64,000 bases of DNA, taken from NCBI GenBank assembly GCA_050633105.1, contig JBOEFW010000043.1, positions 1 to 64,000 on the forward strand, in the 5' to 3' direction. Positions 17,501-24,921 of the stretch are shown here, one piece after another (position 1 is the stretch's first letter; every line of letters begins with the position of its first letter). A program made the position numbers and the translations under genes. The notes under the pieces were generated by a model that made no database searches, was not told where the DNA came from, and saw only the letters and a list, made by a program, of their open reading frames with translations. Source of the stretch: Aureispira sp050633105 (GTDB lineage: Bacteria; Bacteroidota; Bacteroidia; Chitinophagales; Saprospiraceae).

Positions 17501-19736
17501 TGCTGGTACCAGAAGCACTAATAGTTTCGTCCGTTTCTGTTTCTTGTTCTTTTTTTAATAAGGTACTACTGTTGCGTAAGGCTTCTTCTATGGTTTTCTC
17601 TTGTGCTTGTAGCTCTTCTATTGCTTTGTTTGTTTCCAACAATTTTTTTTGAAGGAGGCTGCGCTCTTGACGCAGACGCTTCTTTTCTTCCGAACTAATA
17701 TCGCCACGCAAGGCACGGTTGATATTGGTAAGAAACAAGGTCGTTTCTGTTTGATCGGTGGTCAATTGTTTTAAAACTGTTTTGACCGCTCGATAGTATT
17801 TTTTGAGGCGATTGGTAATGCGCTGTAAGCGTTGTTGAGCAATACTGCCTGATTTTTCGCGGAGCTTCTCTTGATCTCGCAAAGCTTTTTTTACATCCTT
17901 GTCTAAGGTAGCGCGGAGTTTTTGCAACTCTTTATTAGTATTGGCCAAACGACGAGTAAGTTTTTCTTGTTCCGCGTCTTGGGTTTGACGCAATTGATTT
18001 TGTAAGAGTTGACGCTGCTGAACCACTTGTTCGATATCCAAGGGGCGGTCGCTGTCTTCTAAGTCCAACAACGTTTGTTCTAGACGCTCGGCTTGCTTGG
18101 TCAACTGGCGCAGTTTGACCTCTTCAGGCTTGGACAAGGTACCTTTTGCTTTCTTTTCTAATAATTTATCTAGTTGACGTTCGATTGTTTTATAGTCGCG
18201 TTTGGTTTCGCGGAGCTCTTGTCGCTCTTCTTGTATTTTCTGTTGTAATTTGCCATCGAGCTGTTCTAATACTTTGCGAATATTACTACTAAAAGAACCA
18301 CTTGGTTTGTTGGAAACAGCTTCTGTTTTTTGATTCGTCGTAGGGTCAACATCGCCTTCTTGGTTGGTTGAGGAAGGCTTGTTTGTAGTGCTGCTTTCTC
18401 CGCTTTTACTACGGCGACGAACGCTACGGTATAGTTCTTTTACAAGGGTAGGATAAGCGGTTTTACTAGGGCTTGCTAAGCGTTCTAAGACATTTTTTAG
18501 AAAAGTCTTTTTGATAAACTTGCTCTTCTTTTGCAAAAAGAAATAATCCAACACTTCTGTAAAGACCAATTGACGTAAACCGCTAGTTGTTACCCGTTGT
18601 TGAATCGTTTGACGTGTTGTTGTTACAAAAGATAATGCTTCTAAAACCTCTTTAATAAAGGTGATGTTCTCTGTTGGGAGTGTGGCTAATATTTGTAGAA
18701 TTTGCTCATCAGAAAATTGAAAAATCAGACGTTGAACAAAATTAGGGCTTTGTACATGGCGTTCTAATAACCGTTGTAAACCAGCAACCTTAGTGGCTAG
18801 TAAGGTGTCCATTAAGTCTTGTAAGGAAGTTTTGGTCGCGACATCTGCCCAAGCAGGAATGGCTCCATGTTCCAAGAAGTATTCTAAAATTTGTAAGTCA
18901 GAATATTGTCCTTCAAATCCTGCCCGAACTTTGCTAGCAGTGACTTTACTTCCTGTACCGCCTTTGCGTTTTTGAACGCCCTCTAATACCCGTTGAGTGA
19001 ATTCTCTCTCTTTGTACTCCGTTACCCCTATCGCAGAGCTACCTTCTAAAACATAGTCAATCGCGGCACTAAGGATGGATTTTTCAGTAGCTTTTCCAAG
19101 GCGTTTTTGAAGGACTTTTATTTGTTTATTGGCTAAGGAAGCAGAGCTGCCATAAAGTGCTTCAAAAATACGTTGCAGCTGAGGTGCCGTAAATTGTTGG
19201 TAAAGGCGCTCAATGACTCGTTTGTTGTTTTTTAAACGCAGAATGCGTTGAGCAACGCCTTTTGTATTTTTTTTCAAAAGCGTTTCCATGAGCTCTATGA
19301 CCGCCTCTGTCTCTTGACCTGCCCAAGTAGGATAGTAACCTTTGGTAAGGAAATGCTCTAAAATAGCCATTTTAGAGAAGGTCTGTTTGCGTCCTGTTGC
19401 TGCACTTCTAGGTGCCTGATGCTGCATGGTTTGTATCTTGGCTTTGACCACCTGTTGTACAATTTCTCTGGCTTTGCGTTGAATTTGTCTAGCCAAGTCT
19501 TGTGATTTCTCAAAACGGAATGTCCCTAAATTTAATTCTAGGGACTCTATTTTGAGATCAATATCAGCAGGAACTAATTCATCAAAAGCCTTTGCTAATT
19601 CGCTGACAATATACTCTTTGTAGAAGTATATGAAATTTTCCTGCAACTCTTTTACCTCTTTATCATCCACATTGCCTGTGATGTCTAAATTGATAATTTG
19701 CTCCTCTATGTAGTGATTTCCTTCTTTTTTTGCCAA
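14514..19736 (-). CDS. Contractile injection system tape-measure protein
   Basis: 1740 residues. The N-terminal ~75 residues (EEQIINLDITGN..., YIVSELAKAFDELVPADIDLKIESLELNLGTF) and the C-terminal ~170 residues (YNAGMVLLSPYISRLFGML, LNKVMCGFP, NSLRGSFLMREGTI, a Trp-rich end PWNDYFITVEWKLL) match the CIS tape-measure family (CIS_tmp) found in eCIS/T6SS-iv-type loci. Between them are three ~75-residue helical repeats (~121-195, 279-354, 745-822; pattern FL..G..P.WA), a Ser/Thr-rich linker (~444-482), a long coiled coil (~484-735), more helical segments, and a Pro/Lys-rich linker (~1543-1570). By analogy with phage and Afp/PVC tape measures it should set the length of the inner tube and sheath. 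Divergent genes at 20015-22688 include the CIS ATPase. Confidence 0.9.
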   Translation of the reverse strand: MAKKEGNHYIEEQIINLDITGNVDDKEVKELQENFIYFYKEYIVSELAKAFDELVPADIDLKIESLELNLGTFRFEKSQDLARQIQRKAREIVQQVVKAKIQTMQHQAPRSAATGRKQTFSKMAILEHFLTKGYYPTWAGQETEAVIELMETLLKKNTKGVAQRILRLKNNKRVIERLYQQFTAPQLQRIFEALYGSSASLANKQIKVLQKRLGKATEKSILSAAIDYVLEGSSAIGVTEYKEREFTQRVLEGVQKRKGGTGSKVTASKVRAGFEGQYSDLQILEYFLEHGAIPAWADVATKTSLQDLMDTLLATKVAGLQRLLERHVQSPNFVQRLIFQFSDEQILQILATLPTENITFIKEVLEALSFVTTTRQTIQQRVTTSGLRQLVFTEVLDYFFLQKKSKFIKKTFLKNVLERLASPSKTAYPTLVKELYRSVRRRSKSGESSTTNKPSSTNQEGDVDPTTNQKTEAVSNKPSGSFSSNIRKVLEQLDGKLQQKIQEERQELRETKRDYKTIERQLDKLLEKKAKGTLSKPEEVKLRQLTKQAERLEQTLLDLEDSDRPLDIEQVVQQRQLLQNQLRQTQDAEQEKLTRRLANTNKELQKLRATLDKDVKKALRDQEKLREKSGSIAQQRLQRITNRLKKYYRAVKTVLKQLTTDQTETTLFLTNINRALRGDISSEEKKRLRQERSLLQKKLLETNKAIEELQAQEKTIEEALRNSSTLLKKEQETETDETISASGTSKLDALIFMLQYGATPWWAEDLPRQTIEELFLEFAATAPQKLLKAFQHIGRYPVVWQRVMNQLSESAIRTVIASVYPTSSKIIFEQANMFKTVHFGQGFERLKTVPAKVFEWGVIVEYLLTNLQGFNAQDFVKEVTLQTARVHSISPTQLLTLTTTIANNNQKELSSFLEWNSNLSQDRSVAALERELASYQQEKEAKEEGTFLDAQQKLELLVEFLSTGRFTERAKAFKLTTQEQFETILIEQIQENSSQAKQVLFNILRLSNARQFIINKMEEDFFWELVFLVKPEATLTAKRHFKDLRLLGDDKNLALEKDVLFNVFISNASSDFKVLDFVRALLISKRQATGRKTLAILTDWKRQLKARGTRVKSSLLLSILLLEVDVLKSEQKEAQDLDLRANLNEQVNFTAKEYTDYSVALVDVLSAETAELQSKDEKPYTYIQLQALIEKKRTEMAALERQLNEEKEDTLDTISLKRNLLQYQASLEWLELRRPPVLRRLENSIRHLKRSISSLQEEVANIEETGTTLEEITLEEDFELSLVERQAQILEFLEQQNPVLINLLEPLFLDLKEEDQRHALFVYDVQRLAANLRDERLQQMVLAIVEKMLPTITPIPELQRDPALDKRQADLLQNFNQQAPIMLWQTWEELESYFQANPEAFTVDRQRLQDQIKKAIRRREEQNFRSYVANLRNVQQNLMRQLDKASNLEALEQVQEELETLWEQQRSQVDDLVEMARDEKTRNDYKRVRRNIEFIFIRIQNTRIRRANAIRSNQEIDPKALLTGQTAEVELLEEELQQVILQIEDKEAPKPKPQQPQKRKRSKEPPKPKPIEEPLQVYNAGMVLLSPYISRLFGMLGYTKGKEWVDIDAQYKAIHILQYLVTGKTEAPENELILNKVMCGFPVAEPVPFGVEFDPKELKIAEGLLLGVIKNWPRMNTLVPNSLRGSFLMREGTIKEGEAKWELKVQKKAFDILLKSIPWGYNFIRLPWNDYFITVEWKLL

Positions 19737-20014
19737 AACTTATACTGCTTTTAAATCCTCAATTCTTAGGTGGGCGTTACAATAACTTTATAGAAACTGT
19801 TTGAATAAGAATGGTGGAAAAAGCATCCATTCCACAAAAAACATTTCATTGGATATCATTTGTCTTGTTACAACAACTTCTTTATCTTAGTTCTATTCAC
19901 CACCACTAGTTTACGAAAAAAAAGCTATTAAAAAAAGTGATTTATGGAGGGGAGCAAAACTGTATTTACAAAATTACCAAAGTATCGGAATTCTACCGCA
20001 CAAAGCCGCTTATT

Positions 20015-20749
20015 ATGCTTGATTTATCTATTGACATCAAAACATTGGAACAAGATTTTGATAGAATTGCCAAAGATTTGCTACAAGGCTATGTGTTGCG
20101 GATAGGAACACAGCGTTATCAACTTATGGAAATAGAGTTTTATTACAATAATAAAGCAGGAACGCTGGATAATTTTGCACATGAACACGATAGTCCGAAT
20201 GGAACATGGCGCTTGCACGGTGCTGGATTGGATCTTGTATTGAGTAAGAAAGGGGAGTACCACGGGGGGATTTTACTGCGTGGGTTGCAGCCTTTAGGGG
20301 TAGATGGACAAGCTGAAGGAGGGTACATTGATGGGCCTTGGAACAGTGCGCGGCGCTGTATTGCTAGTAAAGGTCGGGTAGATCAAGTTGTTGCTTTTTA
20401 TTTAGAACCTAGAGTAAAGAAGATAGAGCTTGTCTTTAAAAAATCCCCACGAGTTGGCTTGTTTTTAAGAAAAGTGGAAGATTTAAAATACATTTGTAAG
20501 CCTTGGCGTTATAACAGCATACCTACTCCAAGCCAACGGTATCGCCAATTGATGTTCTTATCTGCTTATGTCAAGGGAGAAGCAGGTTCAATAGAACTAG
20601 GTTTGAGTACTCGTTCTAAAAACAATTATATCCAATATTTTGAAGAAGGACGCCAAATGGCAGCGGCTGATTTTGTAAAGGGCAAGACAGGCGTTCAACA
20701 GACCTGTCGTTTATTTGGATATTGTTACCAACATGATCTAACAACATGA
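20015..20749 (+). CDS. Unknown protein in the CIS locus, faint resemblance to methylpurine-DNA glycosylases
   Basis: 244 residues from the ATG at 20015 (MLDLSIDIKTLEQDF). An upstream in-frame GTG at 19937 would add 26 residues of poor quality. Visible features: IAKDLLQGYVLRI near the start, MEIEFYYN, then FAHEHDSPNGTWRLHGAGLDL and GILLRGLQPL. The order (DLLG-like helix, E.E.Y, DxxxH, GILIRA) recalls the AAG/MPG DNA-glycosylase fold, but the match is weak and I would not call the activity. It overlaps the next gene by 4 bases (ATGA), so the two are translationally coupled. The position between tape measure and CIS ATPase may be chance or may indicate a CIS accessory or cargo (inference). Confidence 0.6.
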   Translation: MLDLSIDIKTLEQDFDRIAKDLLQGYVLRIGTQRYQLMEIEFYYNNKAGTLDNFAHEHDSPNGTWRLHGAGLDLVLSKKGEYHGGILLRGLQPLGVDGQAEGGYIDGPWNSARRCIASKGRVDQVVAFYLEPRVKKIELVFKKSPRVGLFLRKVEDLKYICKPWRYNSIPTPSQRYRQLMFLSAYVKGEAGSIELGLSTRSKNNYIQYFEEGRQMAAADFVKGKTGVQQTCRLFGYCYQHDLTT

Positions 20750-21273
20750 AACATTATTACCACTTTTTGATAAGCTGTTGTTTTTGTTTGGCGCTAAGCG
20801 CCCCACTCAAAGCACAATATTACGATCAAACAATGGGCGTACGAGCAGGTACCTCCTTAGAATTAAGCTACAAACGCTTTTTCTTTTATACGCCAAAACC
20901 ACAGCAAGCTTTAGAAATATTGGCTGGCTTTCAAATTGATGAAGGCATCTTTTTTCCAGGCATTCTTTATGATATTCCTAGAAACAATGGCTATGTTTTA
21001 GAAAGCTTGTGGGTTTTTCATTTAGATATAGGCTTTGATACTAATTTTTCGGCTTATGCTGGTGCTGGTGGTTACTTGGGGGCTTACACAGAAACAGGGA
21101 AAAATGCTTTCTTTGGTGGAGGTTTTACGGCTGTATTGGGAATAGAGTACACTTTTTCTCATGCGCCTGTGAGTGTGGGGTTAGATTGGAAACCGATCTT
21201 GGGCTACCCACGTTTTAGTTTGGCTCGTGGAGGGGTGACTTTGCGCTATATCTTGCCGACTACTTGGCAATAG
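20746..21273 (+). CDS. Secreted small outer-membrane beta-barrel-like protein
   Basis: 175 residues. The signal peptide (MKHYYHFLISCCFCLALSAPLKAQ) is followed by alternating beta strands rich in Gly and aromatics (AYAGAGGYLGAY, FFGGGFTAVLGIEYTF, VSVGLDWKPILGYP) and a final aromatic strand. This is the pattern of 8-stranded outer-membrane barrels (OmpA/OmpX-like or PorT-like). The start codon lies within the upstream stop (ATGA). The CIS ATPase gene begins 65 bases downstream. A role in anchoring or passage of a contractile apparatus at the outer membrane would be speculation. Confidence 0.72.
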   Translation: MKHYYHFLISCCFCLALSAPLKAQYYDQTMGVRAGTSLELSYKRFFFYTPKPQQALEILAGFQIDEGIFFPGILYDIPRNNGYVLESLWVFHLDIGFDTNFSAYAGAGGYLGAYTETGKNAFFGGGFTAVLGIEYTFSHAPVSVGLDWKPILGYPRFSLARGGVTLRYILPTTWQ

Positions 21274-21338
21274 GATTTTTTTCCTTACCTTTCTTGAAGG
21301 AAAATTGTTATAAGACTAAAAAAGTACGCCCATAAGTT

Positions 21339-22688
21339 ATGAAATTGACGCCGCTACAATATAATGCCCAAACGTTAACCGCAGAAATGAATTGGTTAAG
21401 GGATGTGATAGGAACTAGAACCAGTAAATATTTTGGCCATGAAGGTCCCTACAAAAGTGTTTATGAGGTTCCGATTCCAGATTTGAGTAGTGATCCTTCT
21501 ATTTATGCCCAAGTCGTGCAAAAAGCAGGCTTTGGTTTTGAGGAACGTGTTATTTTAGCCTTGAGTTTGGCGCCTCATGTCAAGCCAGAAGTATTGGATA
21601 TTTTATACCTAAAAAATCCTACTTATGACCGTGTTTATACAGAGTTTGGAGGCTTAAAAGGGCGTTATCACAGTGGGTTTTTACCAACAGGGGAAACGGC
21701 TGTGTTTTTGATGGCAGGCAATGACATTGAAAAACGCATTGAATCTATGGATTTGTTCAAACCAGAACATCCTTTTTATAGAAATACCATTCTCAAGCTT
21801 AATCTCAACCAAGGGAGCGAACCTGTATTGAGTTCTTCCTTAGAAATAAGTGAAGAATACTTGACTTTTTTCACATCAGGAGAAGCTTACAAGCCTGATT
21901 TTAACATGAGTTTTCCTGCCAAACGCCTCAGTACGCGTTTGGATTGGAAGGATTTGGTTTTGGACCCTTATGTCTTGGGCGAAATTGGAGAAATTGCGGC
22001 TTGGTTGGAGCACCAAAATACCATTATGGATGATTGGGGCTTGAGTAAGCAGTTAAAGCGCGGTTATCGATCGCTGTTTTATGGCCCTCCAGGAACAGGT
22101 AAAACTTTAACGGCTTGCCTGTTGGGAAAACAAATGAAGAAAGATGTTTATCGGGTTGATTTGTCTCAGGTGGTGTCGAAGTATATTGGAGAGACGGAGA
22201 AAAACATGGCGAACATCTTTGATCAAGCCGAAAATAAAGATTGGATCTTGTTTTTTGATGAGGCCGATGCTTTGTTTGGTAAAAGAACAGCGACGTCCGA
22301 TTCTAAAGATCGTCATGCCAACCAAGAGGTTGCTTATCTCTTGCAACGGGTAGAAGATTATTCAGGAGTAATAATCTTGGCAACAAATCTTAAGGCCAAT
22401 ATGGATATTGCCTTTACGCGTCGTTTCCAAACGATTATTTATTTCCCTGCCCCAAATGTAGAACAGCGCCAACAACTCTGGGAGAACAGTTTTAAATTGG
22501 TAGAGAAAGAGGAAGATGTTGATTTCTCTGTTATTGCCAATGAGTATAAAATTACGGGAGGTAGTATTATCAATGTGTTACGTTATTGTTCTTTGAGTGC
22601 TCTGAGAAGAGGTAGTAATGCGGTCTCTATGGATGATATTGAAGAAGGAATTAAACGAGAATTGAAAAAAGAGGGAAAAACAATGTAG
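21339..22688 (+). CDS. AAA+ ATPase of contractile injection system type
   Basis: 449 residues. The N-terminal ~200 residues are a family-specific domain; the AAA+ core follows with Walker A GPPGTGKT (~249-256), Walker B ILFFDEADALFG (~303-314), the second-region motif NQEVAYLLQRVEDY, sensor 1 ILATNLK (~347), the arginine finger segment FTRRFQ, and a C-terminal lid helix bundle. eCIS loci (Afp15/PVC15-like) encode an AAA+ ATPase of this layout, proposed to act in assembly or cargo handling. The nearby tape-measure gene makes the assignment much stronger than the AAA fold alone. A 14-bp terminator ends the transcript. Confidence 0.87.
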   Translation: MKLTPLQYNAQTLTAEMNWLRDVIGTRTSKYFGHEGPYKSVYEVPIPDLSSDPSIYAQVVQKAGFGFEERVILALSLAPHVKPEVLDILYLKNPTYDRVYTEFGGLKGRYHSGFLPTGETAVFLMAGNDIEKRIESMDLFKPEHPFYRNTILKLNLNQGSEPVLSSSLEISEEYLTFFTSGEAYKPDFNMSFPAKRLSTRLDWKDLVLDPYVLGEIGEIAAWLEHQNTIMDDWGLSKQLKRGYRSLFYGPPGTGKTLTACLLGKQMKKDVYRVDLSQVVSKYIGETEKNMANIFDQAENKDWILFFDEADALFGKRTATSDSKDRHANQEVAYLLQRVEDYSGVIILATNLKANMDIAFTRRFQTIIYFPAPNVEQRQQLWENSFKLVEKEEDVDFSVIANEYKITGGSIINVLRYCSLSALRRGSNAVSMDDIEEGIKRELKKEGKTM

Positions 22689-22716
22689 GGGAACTACCTA
22701 CTATCATATCATAATT

Positions 22717-22748
22717 AGAAGAGGCTGTCCTTTTGGGCAGCCTCTTCT
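22717..22748. terminator. Rho-independent terminator
   Basis: A 14-bp stem (AGAAGAGGCTGTCC with GGGCAGCCTCTTCT, one G-T pair) closed by a TTTT loop. It lies between the convergent CIS ATPase and PNGase F-like genes. Confidence 0.85.
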
Positions 22749-22785
22749 TTGGTCTACAATTATACTTCAAGCAATAGCACAAGCA

Positions 22786-24834
22786 CTAGCGGGCTACTAC
22801 AAACTTTTCTACTCTCTTGCTACCAAGGGCACCTGCTACTTCAAATAGATAAACCCCAGCAGGCTGGTTCTCCAGATTGAACTGCAATATCTGGTGGGTG
22901 GTGTTGGTGACTTGTTGCTGTTGAACAACTTTACCCATGATGTTATAAATGGTACAAGTGTAGCTTTGCTCTTGTGTACTACCAATTTCTACCGTACAAA
23001 CGCCTGTTGTAGGATTAGGATACAAGGAGTGATACAATTCCATTTCTTTAGATAGTGGCGTAGTTGCAATAACATTACTACAAGCACTTTGAATGCTGTC
23101 TATACTGTTCCATACAAAACTATATTCTAGCTCATTTCCAAAGTCAATACTGAAGGTTTTAATGGCAACAAAAGTAAAGAAAGGACTGAAAAAACGCACC
23201 TGCCCTGTTCCTTGCGCTGTATTGGCCCACCAGCCTAAACCATCTCCACCAGCATCATTAACAATTAGGGTATAACAACCATCTGATAAGAAGAGACTAT
23301 CTTTGTAGAGGGTATTGGCATTCATAGAACCTTGTGCCCGTTGAAATACCACATTACCATCTTTATCTTTTATACTATAGCTTGTTTCGTTTGCATTGTT
23401 GTTGGTCTGGACACCCAACAATAAGAAAGGATAAGCAAGAATATCAGGAACGTCATAGCTTGTTTGCATGCTGTTGTCTTGTGGGAATTCATCAGTGGTT
23501 CCATTAACACTTACAATAGTTGCAGTAAAGGTGGGATCAGCAGGATTAGCTCCTTGCCATTGCAAGGTTGGTAATTCAATATCTACCTCGTCTAAGAAGG
23601 CAACATTGCCTGCCCAAGCATACGTACACAAACCAGCACCACTAAGGCCATATTCTATCACCACACTAGTCATTGGTGCTGATCCTAAGTTTTTCACGCG
23701 TACAATTGGATTGCCACAGAAAGGGTTTTGGCGAAGGTGTTCTTCGTGTTTACTTGGCGCAAGCACATCAATTAAAGAAACATCATTTGTGAAATTATTT
23801 GCCCCATAGAAAACAACATGAGCATCAACGGTATAAGAAGGCGCTTGATTTCCTGACCAAGCATAGTTTTGCATATCAAAATCAATGGTATTGGATCCTT
23901 GATTAAAGGTAGACCATTCAAACTCGTGGATATCCCCTTTGGAGCCTGGACACCAACCTGCGCGATCATAAACCCATGTTCCCCCTTGTGGATAAATCGG
24001 GTTAGAACCACAGTCATCTTTCCAGATGAGTGCGGTGTTTAGGGCTGCGCCATTGGTATTGACGGTATATTGCCGCTGACAGAACTCGGCACAACTGACA
24101 TTATTATCAAAACCATGTCCTGTAATGGTTGAAAAAATACGAGCACCAACGGCATTAGAAGGAGCCACTACTGTTTTTGGTGTAAAATAGGTGCTTTCAA
24201 AATCACCAGACGAGGTATAATTCTTAGAACCATTGTATAGATTCTGAATCGCTAAGACCTCTCTAGGAGGGGTCCCTTCTATAAAATCAAAACGAAGGGA
24301 TACACTAAAACCACTACTCCAACCAGCATAATGGGCCCGAATGTTACAAGTGTCTTGTAACAAGTGAACGTAATCTGTCACATCAAACGCATAGCGATGC
24401 GACCACTGGTTACTAAAACCATTTTGATTGTTATCCATATAAGAACCATAGGGCGTAATAACACGGCCTAACTCCATATTTTCGATAATTTCTGTACTGT
24501 CTGTAACGGTGACAACAACTAGAGGATTGGTAGAGACCGTATCCATTCTAGTGGAATAATTATATTGACCTGTAGGCCGTCTAAACGAAATTTGAGTGGT
24601 ATAATCCCAATCACTACAGCCTCCTGAGGCACAACCCAAGGTATAGGTCATGACCACCTTTCTGTATGTGGTATTGCCTGTAGGAAAAACACCTTGTCGA
24701 TCATAACTTTCAAACCAAACCATATCCACGTCATTGTGAACATACACTGTAGTTGTATCTCCTGGAGCAGCGATAAGCAAATTTTGACAACAGCTTAAAA
24801 GGCTGATGAACAGAATTGTAAGAAATGTTTTCAT
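22786..24834 (-). CDS. PNGase F-like secreted protein with T9SS sorting domain
   Basis: 682 residues. A signal peptide is followed by tandem jelly-roll domains typical of peptide-N-glycosidase F: CASGGCSDWDYTTQI (~68-83), then GHGFDNNVSCAEFCQR (~240) and GTWVYDRAGWCPGSKGD (~286), which match the PNGase F C-terminal domain. Beta-rich domains occupy ~350-590, including a DGCYTLIVNDAGGDG module similar to that in the endonuclease gene, and a T9SS type A domain closes the protein (LYPNPTTGVCTVEIGS, ending RVEKFVVAR). PNGase F releases N-glycans from glycoproteins. Whether the catalytic acidic residues are all present cannot be settled by eye, so deglycosylation or simple glycoprotein binding are both possible. 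Secretion to the cell surface or medium is well supported. Confidence 0.85.
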   Translation of the reverse strand: MKTFLTILFISLLSCCQNLLIAAPGDTTTVYVHNDVDMVWFESYDRQGVFPTGNTTYRKVVMTYTLGCASGGCSDWDYTTQISFRRPTGQYNYSTRMDTVSTNPLVVVTVTDSTEIIENMELGRVITPYGSYMDNNQNGFSNQWSHRYAFDVTDYVHLLQDTCNIRAHYAGWSSGFSVSLRFDFIEGTPPREVLAIQNLYNGSKNYTSSGDFESTYFTPKTVVAPSNAVGARIFSTITGHGFDNNVSCAEFCQRQYTVNTNGAALNTALIWKDDCGSNPIYPQGGTWVYDRAGWCPGSKGDIHEFEWSTFNQGSNTIDFDMQNYAWSGNQAPSYTVDAHVVFYGANNFTNDVSLIDVLAPSKHEEHLRQNPFCGNPIVRVKNLGSAPMTSVVIEYGLSGAGLCTYAWAGNVAFLDEVDIELPTLQWQGANPADPTFTATIVSVNGTTDEFPQDNSMQTSYDVPDILAYPFLLLGVQTNNNANETSYSIKDKDGNVVFQRAQGSMNANTLYKDSLFLSDGCYTLIVNDAGGDGLGWWANTAQGTGQVRFFSPFFTFVAIKTFSIDFGNELEYSFVWNSIDSIQSACSNVIATTPLSKEMELYHSLYPNPTTGVCTVEIGSTQEQSYTCTIYNIMGKVVQQQQVTNTTHQILQFNLENQPAGVYLFEVAGALGSKRVEKFVVAR

Positions 24835-24881
24835 AAGAACGATTAGTTTTAGATAGTTAGGCGGGGGATGTTCCTAAAATA

Positions 24882-24889
24882 CAAAACTA
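24882..24889 (-). promoter_or_regulatory. Promoter -7 element (TAGTTTTG) for the PNGase F-like gene
   Basis: Reverse complement matches TAnnTTTG 48 bases upstream of the ATG, giving a short leader of about 40 bases. No clear -33 box. Confidence 0.45.
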
Positions 24890-24921
24890 TTCTCAAAGGA
24901 AGCTTCTTAAAGATCATTCTA

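Noticed and set aside
14514..19736. Phage tail tape measure
   Set aside because: Terminal domains match CIS-type tape measures and no phage structural or packaging genes are present.
20015..20749. Confident DNA-3-methyladenine glycosylase
   Set aside because: Only the order of a few motifs is shared; catalytic residues could not be placed.
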